Assembly: GCF_932526225.1 (NCBI RefSeq)
Contig: NC_064042.1
Span: 10,928,540 to 10,992,539 of the forward strand
Direction: 5' to 3'
From: Nematostella vectensis
Lineage: Eukaryota; Cnidaria; Anthozoa; Actiniaria; Edwardsiidae
DNA length: 64,000 bases
The notes below the pieces were generated by a model that was given only the letters and a program-made list of their open reading frames with translations, searched no databases and was not told the DNA's origin. The position numbers and the translations under genes are program-made. Positions 32,237 to 44,200 of this stretch are shown piece after piece; positions within the stretch are counted from its first letter, which is position 1; each line of letters opens with the position of its first letter.

Positions 32237-35200
32237 ACACACACACACCTAACGGAATACTGAACACTGAACATTATTGCTGAAACAATTACAGTCGATC
32301 CTCTATTAAGCGGTCACCCTCGGGACTTAGCTTAGTGACCGCTTAATAGAGGTTAACCGCTTAATAGAGGTTTCGCTATTTTCGCCCCTAAATTAGCGTA
32401 AATCGGGCTGTCATTATATGTAAGAACTTTTTATTATAATAAACAACAGTAACAATCATGTTAGCCCTAAGACGGGGCCTGGTGCATTCCAATTTCATCC
32501 AGAAATGTTTGAAATCGCCTAGTCAGTTTGTTTTTGCCTATACGGCTCTGTGGCTTTGCCCAATTCTATGGGCATGAGCTACTTTCGCTGGCGTTATGTA
32601 AAGTAAATGAGTGCGTTAAGGTGATGTTACACGCGTCGTTTCCGTCGATATCCGTCATTAAGCGTTTGCGCGATTTTGGAAGTCGAATAAAAAACTCGCA
32701 GTGCGTTGCCGTACCCAAAAACTCACAAATCTGACCCAGTTGCATTCATTCGGGGATACCATGAATACATGACTGAGTGGGAACCAGCACTAGAAGATGT
32801 TTACAAACTTATGCGGGAACCAACTAACATAAAGGATCCGAATGCTGTTGCAATCGTAAGAGAAAAAGCCGACAAAACAGTGATGGATGGAGACGGTCAC
32901 CCGAATACTCTAGTTGACGATTACGAAGTTATCAGGCATATTCCCAAACTGATGTCAACGTGGGTTACCAAATATCTCAAAAGACCTACGAACTGTGAGA
33001 AAGTCGTAGTCAAAGGGAAGTGGGTGGACAGAGGTGGTGGCTATGGACTCGAGATTCCTTGTGAATACATATTTGAAGGTGACCGCTCAATAGAGGTCAA
33101 ATTTACAGTAAACATAAGGGGGAAAATTCGGGACTTTGGTAAATGACCGTTGAATAAAGGGGGGCCGCTCAATAGAGGGCCGCTTAATAGAGGTTCGACT
33201 GTATTACTGAAACATTATTATATTATTACTGAAACCTAAACATTTTTGCTACCAATCCACCCTGCTCACACAAAATGTTTGCCCCTAACAACATTTCTTT
33301 TACTCAAGCCACCCTTTCACTTATGCACCGCCCTTCCACCCCTACCCACCCTTCGACCCATACACCACCCTTCCAACCTTCCCAGCCTTAAACCACCCTC
33401 ACAGCACCCTTCCAGCCCTACACCACCCTTGCTCTTATGCACCGCCCTTTCACCCTCACACCACCCTTGCTCTCACCTGAGAGTACCACTAAAAAGACAT
33501 GCCAGGAAGAGTCCAGGAATCCCATAAAGTTCTCCAAGTACGTGCATTACAAAGTACGGTAGGATCTGGAAAGCAGTGTAAAAAGTAAGAGGGCGATACA
33601 AGTTAAAGGGGAATTGCAAGCAACCGAGCGTGTGAATCAAAGGCCTTTTAAAGTTTGATTTGCGAAAGTCAAGATTTCAGAAGTGCCTGAAAGCTAGCGG
33701 ATAGGGGTCAGCTCAACTTATGGGGAAAGGGGCGGGAATTGTTAGAGGGGTTATGAGAGAAGAATGGAGGCAGATGATAAGAGGGAAGATTAAAAAAAAG
33801 TTCAAAGGAATAACGAAAGGGTTAAGTACTAGAGCTGAGCAATTTTCGGCGAGAAGGTGGAGAATTTTGAGCAATGAAGTAATAAATGGAATGTCACATT
33901 GGAAAGAGGAAGTAAAGTCAAAGACTTAATGGATCTAGACTTGAAAAACTCCTAAAATGACTCCAAAAATCCGAGTTAAAAAAATCGGAAGACGATGGAT
34001 GAGTAAAGGGCCAACTTAGAGCATAAAACTGGAAAATGTATTTTTTATGGGAAAACATTATGGTGTCCACTTGTGTCTATACATGGAAAGTCGTTTAAAA
34101 AAAGTATATAAATACATACAAAATAAATAGAAAATTACGTTGTAAAGATGTGAAAGAAGACCAAACTTTAAATGAAATATTGTTAGACAAATAAATCTTT
34201 ATCCAAAAAATACTGATGAAAATTATAAGATGTACAGATTGAAACAATAACGAAGGAGTGCCTATTTTTAAACCAGGCTCCTCTTACCTGGTCACCACTA
34301 GAAATTACTTTAAGTGACTTTGGATCACAATTGTGGTAGAATGCGTAGATCACACAGCCACACATAGCACACAGCGACACCGCCAGAATACTCAAGGGAA
34401 GGTTAATCCATACAGACCTGTGTTCAACGGAAAAGGTTTGACATGAGTTAGCATTAGAAAACACCAAAGGTCAGTGTCATCTTGCTAGTAACAAGGCAGC
34501 AGAGGATGCAAGACCATAAAGGTTGGTTCTCATTAGGATGCAAGTGGGTGGTATGGGGTGTGTAGAGTGGGTAGTATGGGGTGTGTAGAGTGGGTGGTAT
34601 GGGGTGCGTAGAGTGGGTAGTATGGGGTGTGTAGAGTGGGTGGTATGGGGTGTGTAGAGTGGGTGGTATGGGGTGTGTAGAGTGGGTAGTATGGGGTGTG
34701 TAGAGTGGGTAGTATGGGGTGTGTAGAGTGGGTAGTATGGGGTGTGTAGAGTGGGTAGTATGGGGTGTGTAGAGTGGGTAGTATGGGGTGTGTAGAGTAA
34801 GTAATATGGGGTGTGTAGAGTGGGTAGTATGGGGTGTGTAGAGTGGGTGGTATGGGGTGTGTAGAGTGGGTGGTATGGGGTGTGTAGAGTGGGTGGTATG
34901 GGGTGTAGAGTGGGTGGTATTGGGTGTGTAGAGTGGGTAGTATGGGGTGTGTAGAGTGGGTAGTATGGGGTGTGTAGAGTGGGTGGTATGGGGTGTGTAG
35001 AGTGGGTGGTATGGGGTGTAGAGTGGGTAGTATGGGGTGTGCAGAGTGGGTAGTATGGGGTGTGTAGAGTGGGTAATATAGGGTGTGTAGAGTGGGTGGT
35101 ATGGGGTGTGTAGAGTGGGTAATATGGGGTGTGTAGAGTGGGTAGTATGGGGTGTGTAGAGTGGGTAGTATGGGGTGTGTAGAGTAGGTAGTATGGGGTG

Positions 35201-38200
35201 TGTAGAGTGGGTAGTATGGGGTGTGTAGAGTGGGTAGTATGGGGTGTGTAGAGTGGTAAGATGGGGTGTGTAGAGTGGGTAGTATGGGGTGTGTAGAGTG
35301 GGTAGTATGGGGTGTGTAGAGTGGGTAGTATGGGGTGTGTAGAGTGGTAAGATGGGGTGTGTAGAGTGGGTAGTATGGGGTGTGTAGAGTGGGTGGTATG
35401 GGGTGTGCAGAGTGGGTAGTATGGGGTGTGTAGAGTGGGTAGTATGGGGTGTAGAGTGGGTGGTATGGGGTGTGTAGAGTGGGTAGTATGGGGTGTGTAG
35501 AGTGGGTAATATGGGGTGTGTAGAGTGGGTAGTATGGGGTGTGTAGAGTGGGTGGCATGGGGTGTGTAGAGTGGGTAGCATGGGGTGTGTAGAGTGGGTA
35601 GTATGGGGTGTGTAGAGTGGGTAGTATGGGGTGCGTAGAGTGGGTGGTATGGGGTGCGTAGAGTGGGTAGTATGGGGTGCGTAGAGTGGGTGGTATGGGG
35701 TGCGTAGAGTGGGTAGTATGGGGTGTGTAGAGTGGGTGGTATGGGGTGTGTAGAGTGGGTAATATGGGGTGTGTAGAGTGGGTAATATGGGGTGTGTAGA
35801 GTGGGTAATATGGGGTGTGTAGAGTGGGTGGTATGGGGTGTGTAGAGTGGGTAGTATGGGGTGTGTAGAGTGGGTAGTATGGGGTGTGTAGAGTGGGTGG
35901 TATGGGGTGTGTAGAGTGGGTGGTATGGGGTGTGTAGAGTGGGTGGTATGGGGTGTGTAGAGTGGGTAGTATGGGGTGTGTAGAGTAGGTAGTATGGGGT
36001 GTAGAGTGGGTGGTATGGGGTGTGTAGAGTGGGTAATATGGGGTGTGTAGAGTGGGTGGTATGGGGTGTGTAGAGTGGGTAGTATGGGGTGTGTAGAGTG
36101 GGTGGTATGGGGTGTGTAGAGTGGGTAGTATGGGGTGTGTAGAGTGGGTGGTATGGGGTGTAGAGTGGGTAGTATGGGGTGTGTAGAGTGGGTGGTATGG
36201 GGTGTGTAGAGTGGATAGTATGGGGTGTGTAGAGTGGGTAATATGGGGTGTGTAGAGTGGGTAGTATCGGGTGTGTAGAGTGGGTAGTATGGGGTGTGTA
36301 GAGTGGGTAGTATGGGGTGTGTAGAGTGGGTGGTATGGGGTGTGTAGAGTGGGTAGTATGGGGTGTGTAGAGTGGGTAGTATGGGGTAAGTAGAGTGGGT
36401 AGTATCGGGTGTGTAGATTGGGTAGTATGGGGTGTGTAGAGTGGGTGGTATGGGGTGTGTAGAGTGGGTGGTGTGGGGTGTGTAGAGTGGGTGGTGTGGG
36501 GTGTGTAGAGTGGCTGGTATGGGGTGTGTAGAGTGGGTAGTATGGGGTGTGTAGAGTAGGTAGTATGGGGTGTAGAGTGGGTGGTATGGGGTGTGTAGAG
36601 GGGGTAATATGGGGTGTGTAGAGTGGGTAGTATGGGGTGTGTAGAGTGGGTAGTATGGGGTGTGTAGAGTGGGTGGTATGGGGTGTAGAGTGGGTAGTAT
36701 GGGGTGTGTAGAGTGGGTAGTATGGGGTGTGTAGAGTGGGTGGTATGGGGTGTGTAGAGTGGGTAGTATGGGGTGTGTAGAGTGGGTAATATGGGGTGTG
36801 TAGAGTGGGTAGTATGGGGTGCGTAGAGTAGGTGGTATGGGGTGTGTAGAGTGGGTAATATAGGGTGTGTAGAGTGGGTAGTATCGGGTGTGTAGAGTGG
36901 GTGGTATGGGGCGTGTAGAGTGGGTAGTATGGGGTGTGTAGAGTGGGTAGTATGGGGTGTGTAGAGTGGGTAGTATGGGGTGTGTAGAGTGGGTGGTATG
37001 GGGTGTGTAGAGTGGGTGGTATGGGATGTGTAGAGTGGGTAGTATGGGGTGTGTAGAGTGGGTAATATGGGGTGTGTAGCGTGGGTGGTATGGGGTGTAT
37101 AGAGTGGGTGGTATGGGGTGTGTAGAGTCGGTAGTATGGGGTGTGTAGAGTGGGTGGTATGGGGTGTAGAGTGGGTAGTATTGGGTGTGTAGAGTGGGTA
37201 GTATGGGGTGTGTAGAGTGGGTGGTATGGGGTGTGTAGAGTGGGTAGTATGGGGTGTGTAGAGTGGGTAATATGGGGTGTGTAGAGTGGGTGGTATGGGG
37301 TGTTTAGAGTGGGTGGTATGGGGTGTGTAGAGTGGGAAGTATGGGGGGTGTGTAGAGTGGGTGGTATGGGGTGTGTAGAGTGGGTGGTATGGGGTGTGTA
37401 GAGTGGGTGGTGTTGGGTGTGTAGAGTGGGTAGTATGGGGTGTAGAGTGGGTAGTATGGGGTGTGTAGAGAGGGTGGTATGGGGTGTGTAGAGTGGGTAG
37501 TATGGGGTGTGTAGAGTGGGTAGTATTAGGTTTGTAGAGTGGTGGTATGGGGTGTGTAGAGTGGGTAGTATGGGGTGTGTAGAGTGGGTAATATGGGGTG
37601 TGTAGAGTGGGTAGTATGGGGTGTAGAGTGGGTAGTATGGGGTGTGTAGAGTGGGTGGTATGGGGTGTGTAGAATGGGTGGTATGGAGTGTGTAGAGTGG
37701 GTGGTATGGGGTGTAGAGTGGGTAGTATGGGGTGTGTAGAGTGGGTGGTATGGGGTGTGTAGAGTCGGTAGTATGGGGTGTGTAGAGTGGGTGGTATGGG
37801 GTGTAGAGTGGGTAGTATGGGGTGTGTAGAGTGGGTAGTATGGGGTGTAGAGTGGGTGGTATGGGGTGTAGAGTGGATAGTATGGGGTGTGTATAGTGGG
37901 TGGTATGGGGTGTGTAGAGTGGGTGGTATGGGGTGTGTAGAGTGGGTAGTATGGGGTGTGTAGAGTGGGTAATATGGGGTGTGTAGAGTGGGTGGTATGG
38001 GGTGTGTAGAGTGGGTGGCATGGGGTGTGTAGAGTGGGTGGTATGGGGTGTAGAGTCGGTGGTATGGGGTGTGTAGAGTGGGTGGTATGGGGTGTGTAGA
38101 GTGGGTGGTATGGGGTGTGTAGAGTGGGTGGTATGGGGTGTGTAGAGTGGGTAGTATGGGGTGTAGAGTAGGTAGTATGGGGTGTGTAGAGTGGGTGGTA

Positions 38201-41200
38201 TGGGGTGTGTAGAGTGGGTAGTATGGGGTGTGTAGAGTGGGTAGTATGGGGTGTGTAGAGTGGGTAATATGGGGTGTGTAGAGTGGGTGGTATGGGGTGT
38301 GTAGAGTGGGTGGTATGGGGTGTGTAGAGTGGGTGGTATGGGGTGTGTAGAATGGGTGGTATGGGGTGTAGAGTCGGTGGTATGGGGTGTGTAGAGTGGG
38401 TGGTATGGGGTGTGTAGAGTGGGTGGTATGGGGTGTGTAGAGTGGGTAGTATGGGGTGTAGAGTAGGTAGTATGGGGTGTGTAGAGTGGGTGGTATGGGG
38501 TGTGTAGAGTGGGTAGTATGGGGTGTGTAGAGTGGGTAGTATGGGGTGTGTAGAATGGGTGGTATGGAGTGTGTAGAGTGGGTGGTATGGGGTGAAGAGT
38601 GGGTAGTATGGGGTGTGTAGAGTGGGTGGTATGGGGTGTGTAGAGTGGGTGGTATGGGGTGTGTAGAGTGGGTGGTATGGGGTGTGTAGAGTGGGTAATA
38701 TAGGGTGTGTAGAGTGGGTAGTATGGGGTGTAGAGTAGGTAGTATGGGGTGTGTAGAGTGGGTGGTATGGGGTGTGTAGAGTGGGTAGTATGGGGTGTGT
38801 AGAGTGGGTAGTATGGGGTGTGTAGAGTGGGTAGTATGGGGTGTGTAGAATGGGTGGTATGGAGTGTGTAGAGTGGGTGGTATGGGGTGTGTAGCGTGGG
38901 TGGTATGGGGTGTGTAGCGTGGGTGGTATGGGGTGTATAGAGTGGGTGGTATGGGGTGTGTAGAGTCGGTAGTATGGGGTGTGTAGAGTGGGTGGTATGG
39001 GGTGTAGAGTGGGTAGTATGGGGTGTGTAGAGTGGGTAGTATGGGGTGTGTAGAGTGGGTGGTATGGGGTGTGTAGAGTGGGTAAGATGGGGTGTGTAGA
39101 GTGGGTAATATGGGGTGTGTAGAGTGGGTGGTATGGGGTGTTTAGAGTGGGTGGTATGGGGTGTGTAGAGTGGGTAGTATGGGGGGTGTGTAGAGTGGGT
39201 GGTATGGGGTGTGTAGAGTGGGTGGTATGGGGTGTGTAGAGTGGGTGGTGTTGGGTGTGTAGAGTGGGTAGTATGGGGTGTAGAGTGGGTAGTATGGGGT
39301 GTGTAGAGAGGGTGGTATGGGGTGTGTAGAGTGGGTAGTATGGGGTGTTTAGAGTGGTGGTATGGGGTGTGTAGAGTGGGTAGTATGGGGTGTGTAGAGT
39401 GGGTAATATGGGGTGTGTAGAGTGGGTAGTATGGGGTGTAGAGTGGGTAGTATGGGGTGTGTAGAGTGGGTGGTATGGGGTGTGTAGAATGGGTGGTATG
39501 GAGTGTGTAGAGTGGGTGGTATGGGGTGTAGAGTGGGTAGTATGGGGTGTGTAGAGTGGGTGGTATGGGGTGTGTAGAGTCGGTAGTATGGGGTGTGTAG
39601 AGTGGGTGGTATGGGGTGTAGAGTGGGTAGTATGGGGTGTGTAGAGTGGGTAGTATGGGGTGTAGAGTGGGTGGTATGGGGTGTAGAGTGGATAGTATGG
39701 GGTGTGTATAGTGGGTGGTATGGGGTGTGTAGAGTGGGTAGTATGGGGTGTGTAGAGTGGGTAATATGGGGTGTGTAGAGTGGGTGGTATGGGGTGTGTA
39801 GAGTGGGTGGTATGGGGTGTGTAGAGTGGGTGGTATGGGGTGTGTAGAATGGGTGGTATGGGGTGTAGAGTCGGTGGTATGGGGTGTGTAGAGTGGGTGG
39901 TATGGGGTGTGTAGAGTGGGTGGTATGGGGTGTGTAGAGTGGGTAGTATGGGGTGTAGAGTAGGTAATATGGGGTGTGTAGAGTGGGTGGTATGGGGTGT
40001 GTAGAGTGGGTAGTATGGGGTGTGTAGAGTGGGTAGTATGGGGTGTGTAGAGTGGGTAATATGGGGTGTGTAGAGTGGGTGGTATGGGGTGTGTAGAGTG
40101 GGTGGTATGGGGTGTGTAGAGTGGGTGGTATGGGGTGTGTAGAATGGGTGGTATGGGGTGTAGAGTCGGTGGTATGGGGTGTGCAGAGTGGGTGGTATGG
40201 GGTGTGTAGAGTGGGTGGTATGGGGTGTGTAGAGTGGGTAGTATGGGGTGTAGAGTAGGTAGTATGGGGTGTGTAGAGTGGGTGGTATGGGGTGTGTAGA
40301 GTGGGTAGTATGGGGTGTGTAGAGTGGGTAGTATGGGGTGTGTAGAGTGGGTAGTATGGGGTGTGTAGAATGGGTGGTATGGAGTGTGTAGAGTGGGTGG
40401 TATGGGGTGAAGAGTGGGTAGTATGGGGTGTGTAGAGTGGGTGGTATGGGGTGTGTAGAGTGGGTGGTATGGGGTGTGTAGAGTGGGTGGTGTTGGGTGT
40501 GTAGAGTGGGTAGTATGGGGTGTAGAGTGGGTAGTATGGGGTGTGTAGAGTGGGTAGTATGGGGTGTAGAGTGGGTGGTATGGGGTGTAGAGTGGGTAGT
40601 ATGGGTTGTGTAGAGTGGGTAGTATGGGGTGTGTAGAGTGGGTGGTATGGGGTGTGTAGAGTGGGTAATATGGGGTGTGTAGAGTGGGTAGTATGGGGTG
40701 TGTAGAGTGGGTAATATGGGGTGTGTAGAGAGGGTGGTATAGGGTGTGTAGAGTGGGTAGTATGGGGTGTGTAGAGTGGGTAATATGAGGTGTGTAGAGT
40801 GGTGGTATGGGGTGTGTAGAGTGGGTAGTATGGGGTGTGTAGAGTGGGTAATATGGGGTGTGTAGAGTGGGTAATATGGGGTGTGTAGAGTGGGTAATAT
40901 GGGGTGTGTAGAGTGGGTAATATGGGGTGTGTAGAGTGGGTAATATGGGGTGTGTAGAGTGGGTGGTATGGGGTGTGTAGAGTGGGTGGTATGGGGTGTG
41001 TAGAGTGGGTGGTATTAGGTGTGTAGAGTGGGTATTATGGGGTGTGTAGAGTGGTAAGATGGGGTGTGTAGAGTGGGTAGTATGGGGTGTGTAGAGTGGG
41101 TAGTATGGGGTGTGTAGAGTGGGTAGTATGGGGTGTGTAGAGTGGTAAGATGGGGTGTGTAGAGTGGGTAATATGAGGTGTGTAGAGTGGTGGTATGGGG

Positions 41201-44200
41201 TGTGTAGAGTGGGTAGTATGGGGTGTGTAGAGTGGGTAGTATGGGGTGTGTAGAGTGGGTAGTATGGGGTGTGTAGAGTGGGTAATATGGGGTGTGTAGA
41301 GTGGGTAATATGGGGTGTGTAGAGTGGGTAATATGGGGTGTGTAGAGTGGGTAATATGGGGTGTGTAGAGTGGGTGGTATGGGGTGTGTAGAGTGGGTGG
41401 TATTGGGTGTGTAGAGTGGGTATTATGGGGCGTATTGGGTGGCATGGTATTTAGGAACAGTGTGTGGGGAGAGTTAATGTGCAGGTGGAGTAGCGTGGTG
41501 GTGTGGCCCTTATTAACAGATAAAATCGCAATGAGGCGCAGTGGGCTTGGTGGGTAAGTGTGAGAAAAGAAAGTCATCTTTTATTAATAAATCACTGCAT
41601 TTCGATAAAGACTTAAGATCAAAGACTTAATTATTTGCTTAAAGTCGTCATAGGTATATACTTAGGGTATATAAACAAAGAATACACTATATACGTCAAA
41701 CTGGAATGTCAACAGCCATCGATTCTTTCTACTTATTGTTAATTAAAACAGTTATATTTTTATATACACTTAGATGTACATGTATTATTTAGTGGTTTAA
41801 ATGTAGCTCACTTATAATTGTTAAAAGGCATTTGATAGCTTTTTAAACTGTGATCATTTGTAAAAGATAGTGGGACGGCCATCAATTATTGATCAGTAAT
41901 ACCACAGTTATATGCTCATATACACTTAGATGTACAGGAATTTCATTATTAAGTGGTTTAAATGTCGCTCACTTTTAATTGTTAAAAGGCATTTGGTAGC
42001 TTTTTAAACTGTGATCATTTGAACAAGATAGTGGGACGGCCATCAATTATTGATCAGTGATACCACAGTCTCGTTTATCATACTGATGTTTGTCCTTGTT
42101 TGCTGGTCGTAAGATATGTTTTCGTAATGTCACTCTTTGTGCTACCTCCTCGTGTTTTGTAGCATTTGAAGCGAGCCGCATACAGAGACCTGGCTTTCTT
42201 GTTCAGTGCAAAAGCAGCAGCGATATAAACTCCTTGCATAGAGTTGAAGAACACAAAGGGATACACCAGGTACTTCCATCCCAGGGCAGCGAAGCCAAAC
42301 ACCCACGTGAACCCCATCAGTGAGCCAATGCGGGCATAGATGTGGACGGTCTGCTTCTTTTGACACAGAACCATTTTGGATTGGTTCGCTGAGGCTGCAA
42401 TAGCCCTGATGGTCAAAATGAAGAAGACAACATTCCAGAGAATCGACAGGGCTATGGGGCCGAGGAAAACGGATAAAAGGGCAGTTTGGTCGGTGATCCA
42501 ACACAAATCGGCATTGCCATAACCAATGTATAAGATATTCGTCTTGTCTAGAGCGAAACAGATTGAAACAAAGACTAGCGGCAGAAGCCATCCTACTGCA
42601 CACCGACATATCAACTGCGAGAGTACAGGCTTCGCGACTGCAAATACATTGAACGCTTTCCACGTTGAGAAGGAAATGACTGAGATCCAAGTAAAAGCTG
42701 CGAGGTAAAGGTATTGCAGGGCAACAGCGATAGCAGTGCAGAGTTTTGGGTAGTGCGTCTGATTTAAGAGCGTCAACCACATCAGCTGAGCCATAAGAAG
42801 TGCGATGCTCAAGTTCATAAGGTGTATTCCTGGATGAGTGCGTAGTTCATTGAACAGGAAATACGTCATCAACATGAAGACGAGGCTTGCGATAGAGAAT
42901 GACATCCCTATTGTGGACATTTTGTTAAGCACCATTTCATGGTACGCCCATAAACTGGCTTTCTTCAGACGTATTTTTGAGCAAACATACATTGTACCGT
43001 TCAATATCGTATACTGAGATGTGTTGTAGATGGCTTTGGAGTGATAAATGTATAAAAATCCTGTATCGTAAAGGGTGTATTCATGAGGTGCCAGTCTGAC
43101 CGTCACATTACAAGAGATGCTTGTGTTCGGTAAGCATGAGACCAGCCTAGAGATGTTTACCCGTGAGATGTTTCCTTCTAACGTTAATGTTCTTTCAGTC
43201 CAGCAGAAAAGCCTTTGTTTGAACACTTTGTGGATGTCATAGCGTGACGCCAGACTGCTAACATTGCCGAGAAACTCATTAAAGATCATTAAACAATCCA
43301 TTACTACATCCATTTCCTCTTTTTCATCTTCCACATAAAACTGAACAATTTTATCATTAGGTTGCATACCCATAGTAGTAGTCACATTTTTTACTCGATA
43401 ATTCTTAAGGGCAAAACTTACTTTTAATGTTTTAATGAGCCATGAACTGTCTTTCAGTGTGTGCAGACTGTTTTTGTTTTTAAGAAAAACAATAACAGCA
43501 GTGACGCGTGCAATGACCTGAACTGAATGAATACTCGGCAGCATCAGCACCAACGGGGGACGCAAATAGGGAACAAGGGGATACCGAAAATGGACTATAG
43601 AAGGAGGCTTGAAATCCATTATTATTGGACTACGTTGCATAACCATATAAAGCATTGGCATCTCTAGAGACTTGGGTGCGCAAAACACAAATCTCTGGCC
43701 ATGGCATTGTGCACAATGGGTATTCCGGTACCTTGTATTATAAGACCAAACAATTCCAGGAATATCGGTCGTGCACAGGTTATCCCGGTTTTCCGAGGGA
43801 CCAGGACACGAATCGATGGATGCAATGCAATTCCTCCGCGGTTCCCCGTTTAGTGGCCACCATGACACTTCCGTAGTGGTATTACTCTTTCGAAGCACGT
43901 GGTTATAGCGTGTGATGTTAGTTTTACCGTGACAAAGTGCGCAGTACTGGTTTTGAAAGGGCGTGCCGTCATCAGAGTACACAGGTACAACACTTGATAT
44001 AGTGTCATTCAAGAGAGCTTCAGGAATTCCTGAGATGGAAGGAATATTGGTACAATTATAAAACACTTTGTCCCTCGGCCATGATTCAGGGCAGGAAGAT
44101 ATCAACCAAAGTCGTAAATGCCCACCATGTACGCACTTCCAAGTACCCAGCATTTCTCGCTCAGCTGGCCCTTTCCAATCGTTGCAGACCCCAACGTTCA

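Noticed and set aside
34454-35581. Long - strand frames in the 24-bp array (375 and 1162 codons, also 41035-41577)
   Set aside because: They consist of minisatellite units; frame openness follows from the 24-base period and there are no codon-level signs of selection.
34545-41440. CRISPR-like array
   Set aside because: The repeats are contiguous with no unique spacers, and the DNA is from an animal.
42142-42780. 212-codon - strand frame overlapping the aGPCR
   Set aside because: Out-of-frame shadow of the 7TM coding region.
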